DNA from: Typha latifolia
Lineage: Eukaryota > Streptophyta > Magnoliopsida > Poales > Typhaceae
Assembly: GCA_019914945.1 (NCBI GenBank)
Contig: CM034112.1
Location: 8,834,501 to 8,898,500, forward strand
DNA length: 64,000 bases
Reading direction: 5' to 3'
The notes below the pieces were generated by a model that was not told where the DNA came from, ran no database searches, and saw only the letters and a list, made by a program, of their open reading frames with translations. The position numbers were made by a program, and so were the translations under genes. This document shows positions 37,095-60,606 of the stretch, in pieces (within the stretch, counting starts at the first letter, position 1; the number at the start of each line of letters is the position of its first letter).

Positions 37095-37735
37095 TTTATT
37101 TTTATGAAAGTTTGCGTTTAAATTTTATTCTTTTCACATTTCTTTTTATTTACACCCTATCATTCAACATTTACAAATCGGGTCACATATGTCACCAAAT
37201 ATTTACAAGAAACACTATATTGTTAAATTCTTAAATTTAGTTTAACAAAACCCTAAGATTAGATTAACAATACTACGAGGATTACCAAAAATTTTCAACT
37301 AAATAAAAACATCTTATCTAACCTTTTTCTTTTTTATATCTTATCAAATTTAGATTATTCAATGACATAAATTGATGCATTGTAGGTGGAGGAATAGACA
37401 TCAGAGGGGATTAGAGTGTTAAAGGAATTCACTTTTATTTTTAGTTAGTTCAAATTAATCTCTCTTGCAGGCTTTAGCTAAGAAAGTCTCATCATGCCAT
37501 AAAATAAAGTGAAAGATATAAACATTTAGATAATTTAAAAAAGAATAGTTAGTAGACAAAATAATCTCTTTTTTTATGTCATATTCCCAAACTATGTTAA
37601 TGTTAATATAACCTAGGGTGACTTTTGTAAATATTTAGTAAAATATATGGTTCAATTTGTAAATATTAAAAATACTAGGTATAATCACAAATAGGTGAAA
37701 AGGCAAGATGTTAAATATAAATTTTCTTATTCTTA
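37095..37735. mobile_element. Long-TIR non-autonomous DNA element, copy 3
   Basis: The left end has TATTTACACCCTATCATTCA then ACATTTACAAATCGGGTC. The reverse complement of the right end has AACATCTTGCCTTTTCACC, TATTTGTGATTATACC and AATATTTACAAATTGAACC. It is the same family as 5460-6215 and 31740-32132. No transposase was seen. Confidence 0.55.
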
Positions 37736-38239
37736 ATTAGCTTGATTATTGAGACTCCAAATATATCATCTTTTTGATAAACCTATTGTTGAGATTATCA
37801 CTATAAAATAGTAAATAAATACTCCATATTCTAATTGTTATGTTATGATATAATAATATATATTGATAATTTGATAAAAGCCAAAGAATTTATGCATAAT
37901 CTCAAATAAAAATTAATTCATAGGTCAGTAAGTAACGAACTCAACAAATTAGTAAAATTAAATTATAAAAAAATAGAGAGATAAGTACCCAAAAGAGAAG
38001 ATAAATAAAAACCACAAGAGAACATATAAGATTTCATCCGACTATTAAAAATATATAAATATAGAAAGTTTAACAAAATCTTAATTTAATATAATATTAA
38101 TCTCTAAAAGTGTCTTGACCACGATCATGGTGTTATACAATCAAGCAAAAATGATACCAATAATAGTGCAAAAAATTGTTAATTCCAATATACACTTAAT
38201 AATATTTTTAATAGCTTGTGCAAAAAATAAGGTAAAAAT

Positions 38240-40530
38240 AGAAATTATGTTCGACCCTCATACTTGAGGTTTACTTAAAACTCATGCAATGCTAGGCTAT
38301 TGCGAACGAACAAAGAAACTAAACCACAGTTTCAGTTAATCAATTTATGATTAAGATTTCAAATCCTATTACTCATAAATTCAAAATATAATATTTAGAG
38401 GTCAATGGACAAAATATAACGTAATAATTGAGCAAATTAGAAACTGGATCGTGATTTTCTTGCATTGAAAATGAGCCAAATTTTAATGTACGTATTATGT
38501 ACTCACATTAGATATTCTCCACTAAACGACCTTGTGAGTCAATAATTAGATATAAATTTTATTTAAATTATGTTAGGGATGTAAAATTAAATAATATTAT
38601 ATTCATAATGGTATCTCTACTATACAATATTTGTTGTTGTATCCAAGATATTATGGATTTAAATTTTGAAAGAAACTAAACCACATTTTTAATTAATCAT
38701 TTTATGATTAAGATTTTAAATACTATTACTTATAAAGTCAAAATATCATATTTAAAGTTCAATGGACAAAATCTAGCATAGTAATTGATCCAATTAGAAA
38801 CTAGATTGTGATTTTCTTGCACTGAAAACGAGTCAAATTTTAATATACGTATATATGTACTTACGTTAGATATTCTCCACTAAACGACCTTATGAGTCAA
38901 TAATTAGATATAAATTTTATTTAAATTATATTATGGATGTAAAATTAAATAATGTTATATTCATAATAGTATCCATATTATACAATATTTGTTGTTGCAT
39001 AGAAGAAATTATGGATTTAAATTCTGAAAAAAAACACCATTAGAAATGAACGTAAGATTGCATACAATTTTCTTTGAAAAAAAATACTACTAGCAAATCT
39101 AAATTTATTAACATAAAGAAGAAAATATGCTAAATATACTGTTTTCATATTTTGTCTAATTAAGATGATAGACTATTTAATGGGCTAAATAGTAATTATA
39201 TTAAAAAGAGGCCGTAAAATTTATACATATGTTGTTTAATGGATTGAATAATAACTATATTACAAAAGAGACATTGAAGTTCATATTAAAATTATCAAGC
39301 ATTAAATTTATTTAGCTTATGTAACACATAGATACTATAATTCATGTATAGACATCTACATATGCTTATTATAAAAAAAATACAAATCCATGATTCGAAA
39401 AGTTTGTAAAATATTTTCTTAAATATAATAAAAACAATAAAATATATGATAAATACATGTGAAAGAGAGCAAATATTTACAATTCGAGTCTTCTATAGCC
39501 ATAAGTGATAGAATAAAAAAAAAGGTTATACAGTATTAAAATTATACAGGCGTATCTTTTCTTATCTCAATAAAATGGTAATTTTTTTATCTACCGCTCA
39601 ATGAATTTGACACTTCGAGGGGTTGCACCAATCTTTTATCACATATAAGATTGGAAGGAAAAAAAGAAAGAAAAAAGCCTAAAATGAAAAAAAAAATGTA
39701 AAATAAGCATCTCATATAATCTTAAAAATAAAGTGAGTTTTTATGCAAATCATCCTTTTAAGGCTAATTCTAGGTTAGAATGCTAACCAAACAGTTATAT
39801 TCTAGTTAATAGATTATGATATAATAATTATTTAATTAAAAGCCAAAAAGTTTATGCATTGTTGGAAGCACTCGTTGATACTAACTCATAAATGCTGTCA
39901 CAAATAACATTACAAATTGACATCTCATATCAAAATATTTTCACTACAAATATATTCTAGTATATGATATTATAGTTGTATTATAATTCAGTAATTATAT
40001 CATAGTTATATTATAATTTAGTAATATATTCTAATATTTTAAATGTATTATTATAGAGAGGGCAAATTGGTTATCTTTTGGGAAAAATGTGGAATAACTC
40101 TTTTTTTTTTTTAGTTTCAACTAAAACTCTGAGATGAAGATAATACATTGATCTAATTTTTTTTTATCCCAATAACTTACCACCTATTTAACAGCCAATT
40201 TATGGGATAACTCCTAAGGTGCTAAATAAAGTTTTACCTATTCAACATAAATAATGTGAAAAGGGAAATTATATTCTACCCTTACATTTGGAGTCCAGTC
40301 TAGAAGTTTAAATGCTAGGCCATCGTGAATAAAGAAATTAGACATTATTTCTAATTAGTTAGTTTACTAATACGACTCTAAATATTATTCCTCGTAAAAT
40401 TAAAATATAATATGCAAAGCTCAACGGAGAATAAACAAACTGATCAAATTAGGAATTAGAGCATAATTTTTATCAACATTTGTATGTGCGTACATGCTAC
40501 ATATTCTCAACGAAATAATCTTGTGAGTTT
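38240..40530. repeat. Degraded repeats of about 350 bp, related to the 34.3-36.6 kb array
   Basis: Unit anchors ATGATTAAGATTT, TCAATGGACAAAATATA, CATTAGATATTCTCCACTA and AAATTTTATTTAAATTATG recur at about 38340-38660 and 38690-39030. A weaker copy at 40260-40530 keeps the order (GCTAGGCCATCGTGAA, then CTCAACGGAG, then CATATTCTCAACGAAATAAT). GGTATCTCTACTATACAATA links these to the 600-bp units upstream. This is non-coding. Confidence 0.6.
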
Positions 40531-41184
40531 AAATGAGCTAGGAAATATAAAGAAGCTCATTAGCATTAAACAAACTCGAACAAACTAAACACGAGTTTCT
40601 AACTTAATTATCAACTTAGTTTAAGATTGAGTTTTGTAAATTATAATCCTATTAAACAGGATGTTTAGTTGCTAAAAAGTAATAGACAAAACTATTTATT
40701 TTAAAATTTTTATCTATTTTTAATATTTAATTACAAAAATAATTTAAAGAAGTGGGCTTATTTAACCAACCAAGAAATAATTTCACTTTTCCCTTTTGAT
40801 TTCCTTCCTTAAAAAAATAGTCTTCATTAGAGTGAATCACTCACTCTAGGCTTAAGTAATGCTTAAGCTAAAAAGAAAAAGAAAAAAAGAAAGAAAAGAA
40901 ATTAAAAAAAAAGAAAAGAAAAGAAAAGAAAAGAAAAGAAAAAGTAATGCTTAAGCTTATAGCTTGACCCCATATCCTATCATCTCCAAACCTCGCATTG
41001 ATGAAAGTCGTCGCTCTCTAGTTCTATAAACATTCTATCATCCTGTTCAATTTTTTTTGTTCTTATTCAAATTTTAATTATATAGTGGGTGATTTTCTGG
41101 GTCTAAATTATTAGGTCCACATTTTTCTCACTCCTCTTTATTTGGTGCGAGATCCAAGCCGCCATAACTTTGACCATTCCAGTC

Positions 41185-41190
<6 letters not shown>

Positions 41191-41223
<33 letters not shown>
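41191..41223. promoter_or_regulatory. (CT)16 tract in the MPK4-like leader or promoter
   Basis: A pure CT run on the coding strand lies about 370 bases before the start codon at 41593, followed by more C/T-rich sequence (41460-41560). It probably lies in or near the 5' UTR. The exact transcription start is not visible. Confidence 0.55.
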
Positions 41224-41228
<5 letters not shown>

Positions 41229-41592
41229 CTCTTCTCTTCGAGTCAAAATCTCAATCTCTTTTCTCTCTCCTCTCCGTGGAGTCAAAATCATTTTTTTTGT
41301 GTCACCGACCGCGCCAGCGAGTGCGATAGAGACGAGGAGGCCAGCAAAAGCGAACAACACCAGAGTTTTTTAAAAAAAGAGCAGCAAAAAGAGAGATCGA
41401 TCCAATCGATCTATCCATCCATCGATTCCCAACTCCCTTTTCACGGGCTTCCATACTCCAAAGCTCCCTCCTTTTCCCCTCTTTTCCCCTCTTTTCCCCA
41501 CCTTCTCTACTCCCGATCCACCTACCCAAGTCTCCGGTCTCTTCTGCTTCTTATCCCGAGAAAGAGAAGAGAGAGGAGAGAGAAGGGGTTAC

Positions 41593-53770
<12,178 letters not shown>

Positions 53771-55569
53771 AAAATTTTCATGTACATGCTATATATTGCC
53801 GGAGATAATTGACAGGATTTCTTGCTAAGGTCTGCTCTTTGAATCAAAAAATTTGTTCCTCTTGGTAACAGGATGACCGAGTGCCTCAGGTCACTATCTT
53901 CTTCTTATCATGTTTCTATACACTATGATTTGATAAGTTAAGGAGTTTAGTCAGATATTAGAACAATAAGGTTGTCTAGATATTCTGATACCACACCCAT
54001 GATGTGTATGTTTTTACTTTTTAGGTTCTGTTTCCTCGAGAAGATTGTTGCTGTTTGTCTTGTTATTATTATAATGTAGCATCTTCAGAGTTCTCATGGG
54101 AAGATATTATCTGATTGAAAAGCTTGGTAATTGCCTACAATATATATCTTTCTTTTTCATTCTTCTTGTCTTTGTTTAATGACAGATAAAATTATACCAA
54201 AAAAAAGTTGGTAAAGACTAAAGATATGTCTTCCTATTTGTCCATGTCTCACTTCATCGAATAGTCTGCATTGATAATTACTGCAAGCATTGCTACCATG
54301 TGCAGCATATTCAATAAGTTAATCTAATTTTTAGATTTTATCATAAGACTTAATTTATGCGATATTCCTCTTATTAAACTATGAAAATCATCATCCTATT
54401 CTGATTTTTAGATTTCGTTTTTTGATGACTTGAGATTTGTTCTATTGGTGAGTCATTTAGAGCTTGTGGCATTACTTTCATTATAGAGTTATTGGAGCAG
54501 GAGCTAAGAATGATTGTTTTGTTCTACTTTTGGTTTTCTTTGCAGCTGACATTTTCAACTATAACATTAATATAGTATTTTTCAGAAAGAAATATATTTA
54601 ATCAATCCCTACAGTTTACTCTTGTTTATTTACATTTTTTTTCCCTTAAATTGCACACAAGAAATCCATTTGTCTACTACATTGTGTGTCAAATAAGTCT
54701 ATCAGGCTGGTCAGAAAACCACAAAAAAAAACACTCAAATCCATATAGGCTTTGTTTTATGATTGGGACTATTACCTACATGTGTGATTACTCCAGTATT
54801 TATTAGGATTGTTCAACTTTCTATTTGAAGATTCTATTTTTAAGTCAAACTTAAGATGAGATATAAGCGAAGCTTGAACAAGCTATTTTTATTTTGAGTG
54901 AGCTGGCTCCGGCTCAGTTGGAGCCTAAAAATTTGTTTAGGCTCATCTCAAGCCGAGCTGAACTCGAAATGAAGCCATTTGTTTGTTTATTTTGAGGCCG
55001 CTATCTATGGGGTGCTTCAAATAGATACTTATTGGAATTTCAAGGTAAGTATATCTTCTTCTTTTCCTTTTGTTAGTCGAGATAATTTGTGTGTAAATAA
55101 AATAATCTCGTAACTTTTTATGTTTATTTAATACTACTTGATAGGGATATTATGAAGGGTTTATTTGCATTTGATGGAATATAAGATGAAATATGGAAGA
55201 AATATTTTTCAAAATTGACGAATTTCAAGGAAAAAATAAGCATATATTAAGTATTTTGGTTGGCACAGTATATTAGTTTTCTTATACTTCATATTTTATC
55301 TTATTCAAAATTTGTTCGGCTTATATGATTAATGACATGGAAAAGATTAACAACTTAGTGAAATGATTAATAGATTAGGAAATATCCAGGTTTTCTTATA
55401 TATCTTTCTTTTTCTTGGAATAATACTATTATATGTGATTAGAGTAAATTATTTTTATTTATTAAACTGTTTTGACAGTTCATATGCTCTTAAGCATCCA
55501 ACACTATAGATAAAGAGAAAAATATATTTGTAAATACAAGTGTTTCTAAGTTTTTAATCTCTCATTAAT

Positions 55570-56050
55570 ACAATAGAAGTGTGCATTCTCAAAAGCCCTC
55601 TTCTCTTGCTAGAAAATTCTCCGGTTTCTATGTCCTAAAAACTATTATAATAGTATTTATAAGTGTGACTTATGTAGAAGAAAAGAGAGATAGAAATCCT
55701 CTCGGGCTAGGGTGTTTGAACATCCTAGAGCCTGTTCGAACGCCTGCGGCGAGCAGTCAAACTTCAACTCTTCCTAGACTCGAGCGTTTGAACTGCCGAA
55801 ACCCATTCTAATGCCCTTAACCCTTTTTTTTCATTTTGAGCCAAAACAACAATTCTCCATCGTGGACTTTAAACAAAACTATCTCCACTACTGCAAAGTG
55901 ATTGCAAATTCTAAAATGCATCACTTGCAAATTTGCATTTAAAGTCATCAAATCTAAACAATCAAATACTACGAGACTTCTAAAGAACTTCAAATGGTGC
56001 GCGCACCGTTCCAAATTTGAAGGCAACCAACTATCATGACCCGAAGTCGA
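55570..56050. repeat. LTR-like fragment with TTCGAACG motifs
   Basis: CCTGTTCGAACGCCTGCGG and GAGCGTTTGAACTGCCG at 55730-55800 recall the palindromic LTR family elsewhere in the window, but the surrounding sequence differs. The two small frames here have no recognisable protein. The family could not be fixed. Confidence 0.35.
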
Positions 56051-57540
56051 AATCATGATCGACCATGTACCTCAATACATTTGAGATATATGATGCCTTA
56101 CGAATACTTTTTAAGTACACAATGACAAGAATTTTAATGAAAACAAAATTAATTTATATATAATTTAACCCAATAATAATAAAAATAACCAATGTCATCA
56201 CTAATGTGTCTCTAAGCAAATTGAGTTAACAAATAGTCTAAAACATAGAGACCAAAATAACCAAAATAACTAAAAGGTAGCTCCTAAGTGGAGGTGGAGT
56301 CTCGGTGCATCTCGCTTAGTTGCCATTACATGAAATATTAAAGAGGAAATTTTATATAGCTGAGGAAGTAGAATTTACTCAAAAGCTAATTAAATTCAAA
56401 TTTTATAACTTAAATAAAATCTAAATCCAATGATATAGAATGACAATTCAACTAAGCATGCTCTTAAAGTAATAAAAATGCAACAATAATAATAATAGAA
56501 AGTCATATCTCATAACATGCTCAGTTCCAACATATTAAAATTTTTCTCAATAATAATAATACCATTTGTCTCAATTAGGCCTATACCCTATGGATCCACA
56601 TCAACTAGAAATCACCTTGAGATGATGCTCGGGTCTTTTTCTCATAGCCGATCCAGTTAGGGTCATCAAGAAATGTGACTACGTGATAAACGCATCTTAT
56701 CTCTTTCACTAACCGTTGAGAGAGATTAGAGTCACCTTAGAAAGTATTTCGATTTAACCTGAGACTATCTCTAACCCTATTAGAGTCACCTAAGAAAATC
56801 ACCGTAGTGATTTAAACTATGACTTTTCCATAGACTTTCAGTTAGATTTGAGTTACCACGAAAAATCCCAAGCGATCTATACCAAGATTGTTCTCTAAGT
56901 CATACCAAATACCAGTTATGTTTTTCTCCACTAAAATTGCAATTTGCACGAAGTATAGGATGCACTGAATTGTAAATTTTGCATATAGAATTATAATGAT
57001 TAAATTAGACATAAAAATGTAATAAATAAATTTGCACATAGAGAAATACGTGGTCTGATAAAAGGCACGAAATAAAATGTAAATAAATATATGAGTGAAC
57101 TAACTCACCTGAGTTTAGGCAAACTAACTGAAATCTCCGATCTCTATTCCATTCACTAAAAGACACTACCTTTAAATAATAAAGAATAACATAAATTTTA
57201 ATTTAATCCCTAATATTACTTCTAAATTTTAAACTAAATAAATGGCTAAAATGGGCTAATTTAAGCTCAAAAGTTTTAGGTTGGGCTGTAGTTGCTATAG
57301 CCTAGTCAAACCAACTAACTTGTATCAGCCCATGATTAAAAACCCATTTATTTACCCACGAGTTGGTAGCTGCATCTCACAAATTCAAAAGATGAATTGG
57401 GCTAAAGGTCCAATACAATTAACTTATCAATTCGAGTCGGGTTTATTGGGTCTAAATCCAAGAGAGAGAGAGAGAATGACATAATGGAAAATAATAGGGT
57501 TAGGGTTTTGATTTATAGGGTGGTTTTTTTAATCTTTATT
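56040..57540 (-). mobile_element. Probable degraded LTR in antisense orientation
   Basis: The sequence contains GAGTCACCTAAGAAAATCAC-type imperfect tandem repeats (56640-56850). On the minus strand it has an AGGTGAGTTAGTTCACTC segment (about 57090-57110). Both resemble features of the solo LTR at 20530-22723 (ATACTCTTAGCGTATG repeats and GAGGTGAGTAG). No clean ends or target duplication were found. Confidence 0.35.
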
Positions 57541-57562
57541 TGGGATTAGACTCCGATTCGTA

Positions 57563-59326
57563 GTGGCCGATGGAGTACATGAGCAAGGCATTATCAATGA
57601 AGAACCAAATGATGTCTACCTATGAGCGAGAGATGCTAGCCATTATCCACATCGTCACTAAAAGGAGACCATACCTCGTCGGTCAGCGATTCGTGGTGCG
57701 TACCGACTAGCGAAGTCTTCCTTACTCCCTTGGGCAAGGGATTCACACTTCGGCACAGTAGTGGTGGGTAACAAAGTTGTTGGCTTCGACTACAAATTGG
57801 TGTACAAGAAGGGAACTAAAAATCGGGTCGCCAATGCACTATTGTGGCAACCCGAATCAGTCGACCTAGCCATGATTTCTATTTCGGTCTTCCCCTTCCT
57901 TTCAGAGATTAGAGCGGCATGTGTGGAAGATCCAAAGATGAGGGAGCTCATGAAGAAGGTAGAGGAAGAACCATCTAGCTATCCTAGGTTAGAAGTGAAG
58001 GATGGTCTACTACTAGACCGGGAGCGAGTATGAGTACCGGCCAAACCCGAAATACGGGTGACTTTGATTCGCCACTTCCACCTCCTATGGCGAGGCATGA
58101 GGGAACCTTTAGAACCTATAAGAGGTTGACACAAAATTGTGTATGGGAAGGGATGAGAAAGGAAGTGCTGTCCTATGTTTGAGCATATGAAATCTGTCAA
58201 CGCGCCAAGGCGGACTCGACCAAGCCGACGGGGCTGCTGCAACCCCTATCCATTTCGGAGCAAATTTGGGAAGATGTGATGATGGACATCATTGAAGGAC
58301 TGCCCCAGATCAGAGGACATACGGTGGTATTGGTGGTGGTCAACCAGGTGATGAAGAGTGTGCACTTTTTAGCTCTAGCGCACCCGTACACTACAAGGAA
58401 GGTAACATAAACTTTTGTGAAGGAAATAGCCCGGTTGCTTGGAATGTCAAGGTCAATAGTTTCAGACCTTGATCTGATCTTTCATGAGTCACTTTTGGCA
58501 AGAGAGTACTTCAAATAACAAGGTACTGAATTGAAAATGAGCTCGACATATCATCCACAAACCGATGGGCAACCCGAAGTTGTTAATCACTGCCTCAAGC
58601 AATATTTGCGATGCTTCACTGGGGAGCAACTGAAGAGATGGTTAGCTTACCTACCCTGGGCGGAGTACTCATACAACACGGCTCATTAGTCATCACACCG
58701 CTATTGGGATGACATCTTTTGAGGCTGTCTATGGGTGCGTGCCCCCATCATTGCGATTATATGACCAGTCGAGCGCACTTGACCGTACTGACATAGATGA
58801 GGTACTAGTGGAACGGGATGAAGTACTCAATAGGCTCAAACTTCATCTAGCAGCGGCACAGAACTGAATGAAGCAAGTGTATGATCGCAAACACTAGGAA
58901 AGAAGCTATAAAGTTGGCGATTTGGTCTATGTTCGACTCCAACCGTACCGGCAAATCTCAGTACGAACTATTCATAACCAAAAGCCAGCACATCGCTTCT
59001 TTGGTCCATTCTAGATCCTAGAGAAGGTGGGAGCGATTGCATATAAGCTGGACCTACTTGAGTCATCTCGAGTTCACCCAGTTTTCCATGTATCCAACTT
59101 GAGAGCCCGAGTTGGACTAGTTGAGCAAGTTGCAGCACAACAACCCGAGCCCGAATCAGAGGCAGTTGAGCCCGTTCCTGAGAAGGTCCTAGCACGAAGG
59201 AGGGTCAGACGTGAAGGACGAATAGTCACAGAGGTGCTGGTAAGTTAGATTGGACAGACACAAGAGCAAGCTACATGGGAACCCGAGGCAACCTTGATAG
59301 AGAGATATCCTGAATTTGCACTTTGA
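57563..59326 (+). pseudogene. Ty3/Gypsy chromovirus pol fragment (RNase H, integrase, chromodomain), element Z
   Basis: Translating across frames gives the end of RNase H (SKALSMKNQMMSTYEREMLA), a linker with FDYKLVYKKGTKNRVANAL, an integrase core (SSTYHPQTDGQPEVVNH, then YLPWAEYSYNTAH), a GPY/F-like module (YKLDLLESSRVHPVFHVSNL) and a chromodomain tail ending QEQATWEPEATLIERYPEFAL. Reverse transcriptase, protease and gag are missing at the left edge. Several in-frame stops (for example TAG at 57708-57710 and TGA at 58031-58033) and frame changes make it non-functional. It is followed directly by its own truncated 3' LTR. Confidence 0.85.
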
Positions 59327-59354
59327 GGACAAAATGAGCAGAAGCATGGTGGAA

Positions 59355-59725
59355 TGATGTGATTCTAACCTTACCGAGTCGTCGCGAGCATGGATACACC
59401 CTATATAAGTCTACTCTTATTGTGTTTTAGTTGTTTCTTTCAAAAAATAAGGATTCTATATGTCACGTTTGAACGGGGGAGGGTCGTGTTCGAACGCCCC
59501 TTACGAATGCCTGTAGGCACTATTCACATCAACAGAGAACGCAATTTGTGTGTTTGAACGCACAAATTCTATTCGAATGCCCGCGTGCGAATGCCTGCAT
59601 ACATTCACATCGACAAAGAATGCGATCAGCGAGAATTCATTATTTCTAGGTTTATTATTTATTATTTTTTGGCTTATTTGGTTAGCCTCTTAAGTTGTGG
59701 ATGGCAACCAAAAATATTATAATGA
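59355..59725 (+). mobile_element. Truncated 3' LTR of element Z
   Basis: It follows a purine-rich stretch (GCAGAAGCATGGTGGAA) after the pol stop. It carries CGTGTTCGAACGCC, TGTTTGAACGCACAAATTC and GGATGGCAACCAAAAATATT, matching in order the LTRs of elements X and Y read on their own strand. It stops abruptly at 59725, where the LTR of X begins, so X appears to have inserted into it. Confidence 0.65.
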
Positions 59726-60584
59726 TGATAGGCTACGGAACGATCCCTTCAAGATCTAGATTGATTGTAGAAAGCAATTCGCGTAACTGAGGAAAACTAT
59801 TCACCAATTATTCTCCCGTAATTAGAAAATTATGAAACAAAGTTGGATCGATCCGTAACTTTCAGATCTATGATTTTCGTATTTATGCCCTTTGCATATT
59901 CGAAATGCAACTGGGACAAAAACACGATAGAGTGGGGATGAAGGTGGTGGTGATGGGTGGAGTGGATGTTAGGGTTATGAAAGATAATAGAGATGAAGGT
60001 GGTGGTGATGGGTGGAGTGGATGTTAGGGTTATGAAAGATAATAGAGATGAGGGTGGATGGGTGATGTTGTTTAAGGGATAAAGACGAAGGGGAAGAAGT
60101 GGTCGAGATCCCAAGGAAGAGGGAGGACTCGAAAGACGAGGGAGATTAGAAGATAAATGAGACATTGCCAATGGTAGAGGTTGGTTGGTGAAAAGGGAGG
60201 AGGGAGATTAGGGTAGAGAGACTAGAGAGATGATAGAGGAGGCAAGAAACCAATATTCATTAAGCATAATATTTTTGGCTGCCATCTACACCTTTATAGA
60301 GGCTAGCTAGCAAGCCAAAATAATAATTATTAACCGTAATTCTAGTGGACTCCCACCGATCCGCGTTCGAACGCACAAAACACGTTCTTTGTCAATGCGA
60401 ACCTGATGTAGACGTTCGAACGCGCATTTCATATTCTCTATTTTTCCGAACCTGATGCAGGCGTTTGCAAAGGTGTTCGAACGTGCCCCCTTATGCGTTC
60501 GAACGTGACCTACATAAAATTTATTTTAATAAAAATAAATAACTAATGCAATAAAAAAAGACTCTAACAAGGTGTATTAGCTCA
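59726..60584 (-). mobile_element. 3' LTR of element X (CGTTCGAACG family)
   Basis: The plus strand starts TGATAGGCTACGGAACGAT and ends CTCA before the purine tract of X, 859 bp in all. A 50-bp unit (ATGAAGGTGGTGGTGATGGG and onward) is tandemly doubled near 59940-60040. CGTTCGAACG palindromes lie at 60360-60510. The reverse complement of 60585-60605 (GGTTGGGGAAGCGTCA) is the polypurine tract. Confidence 0.8.
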
Positions 60585-60606
60585 TGACGCTTCCCCAACC
60601 TTGTCC

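Larger units (their letters stand above)
29405..41592. other. Gene-free AT-rich region between SPO11-2 and MPK4
   Basis: Over about 12 kb I saw no conserved coding frame on either strand. It contains the SPO11-2 upstream region at the left, long-TIR elements (30706-31659, 31740-32132, 37095-37735) and a tandem repeat array with its degraded extension (34300-40530). A purine-rich AAAAG run lies at about 40870-40945, and the MPK4 promoter and leader are at the right. The 32140-34300 stretch is plain AT-rich sequence with nothing I can identify. Confidence 0.7.
53771..57562. other. MPK4 3' flank and repeat-rich intergenic sequence
   Basis: 53771 to about 54130 is probably the MPK4 3' UTR and terminator region. 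Beyond it no gene was found. 54880-54980 has repeated GAGCTGGCTCCGGCTCAG-like words, 55570-56050 is an LTR-like fragment and 56040-57540 a probable degraded LTR. Confidence 0.6.
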
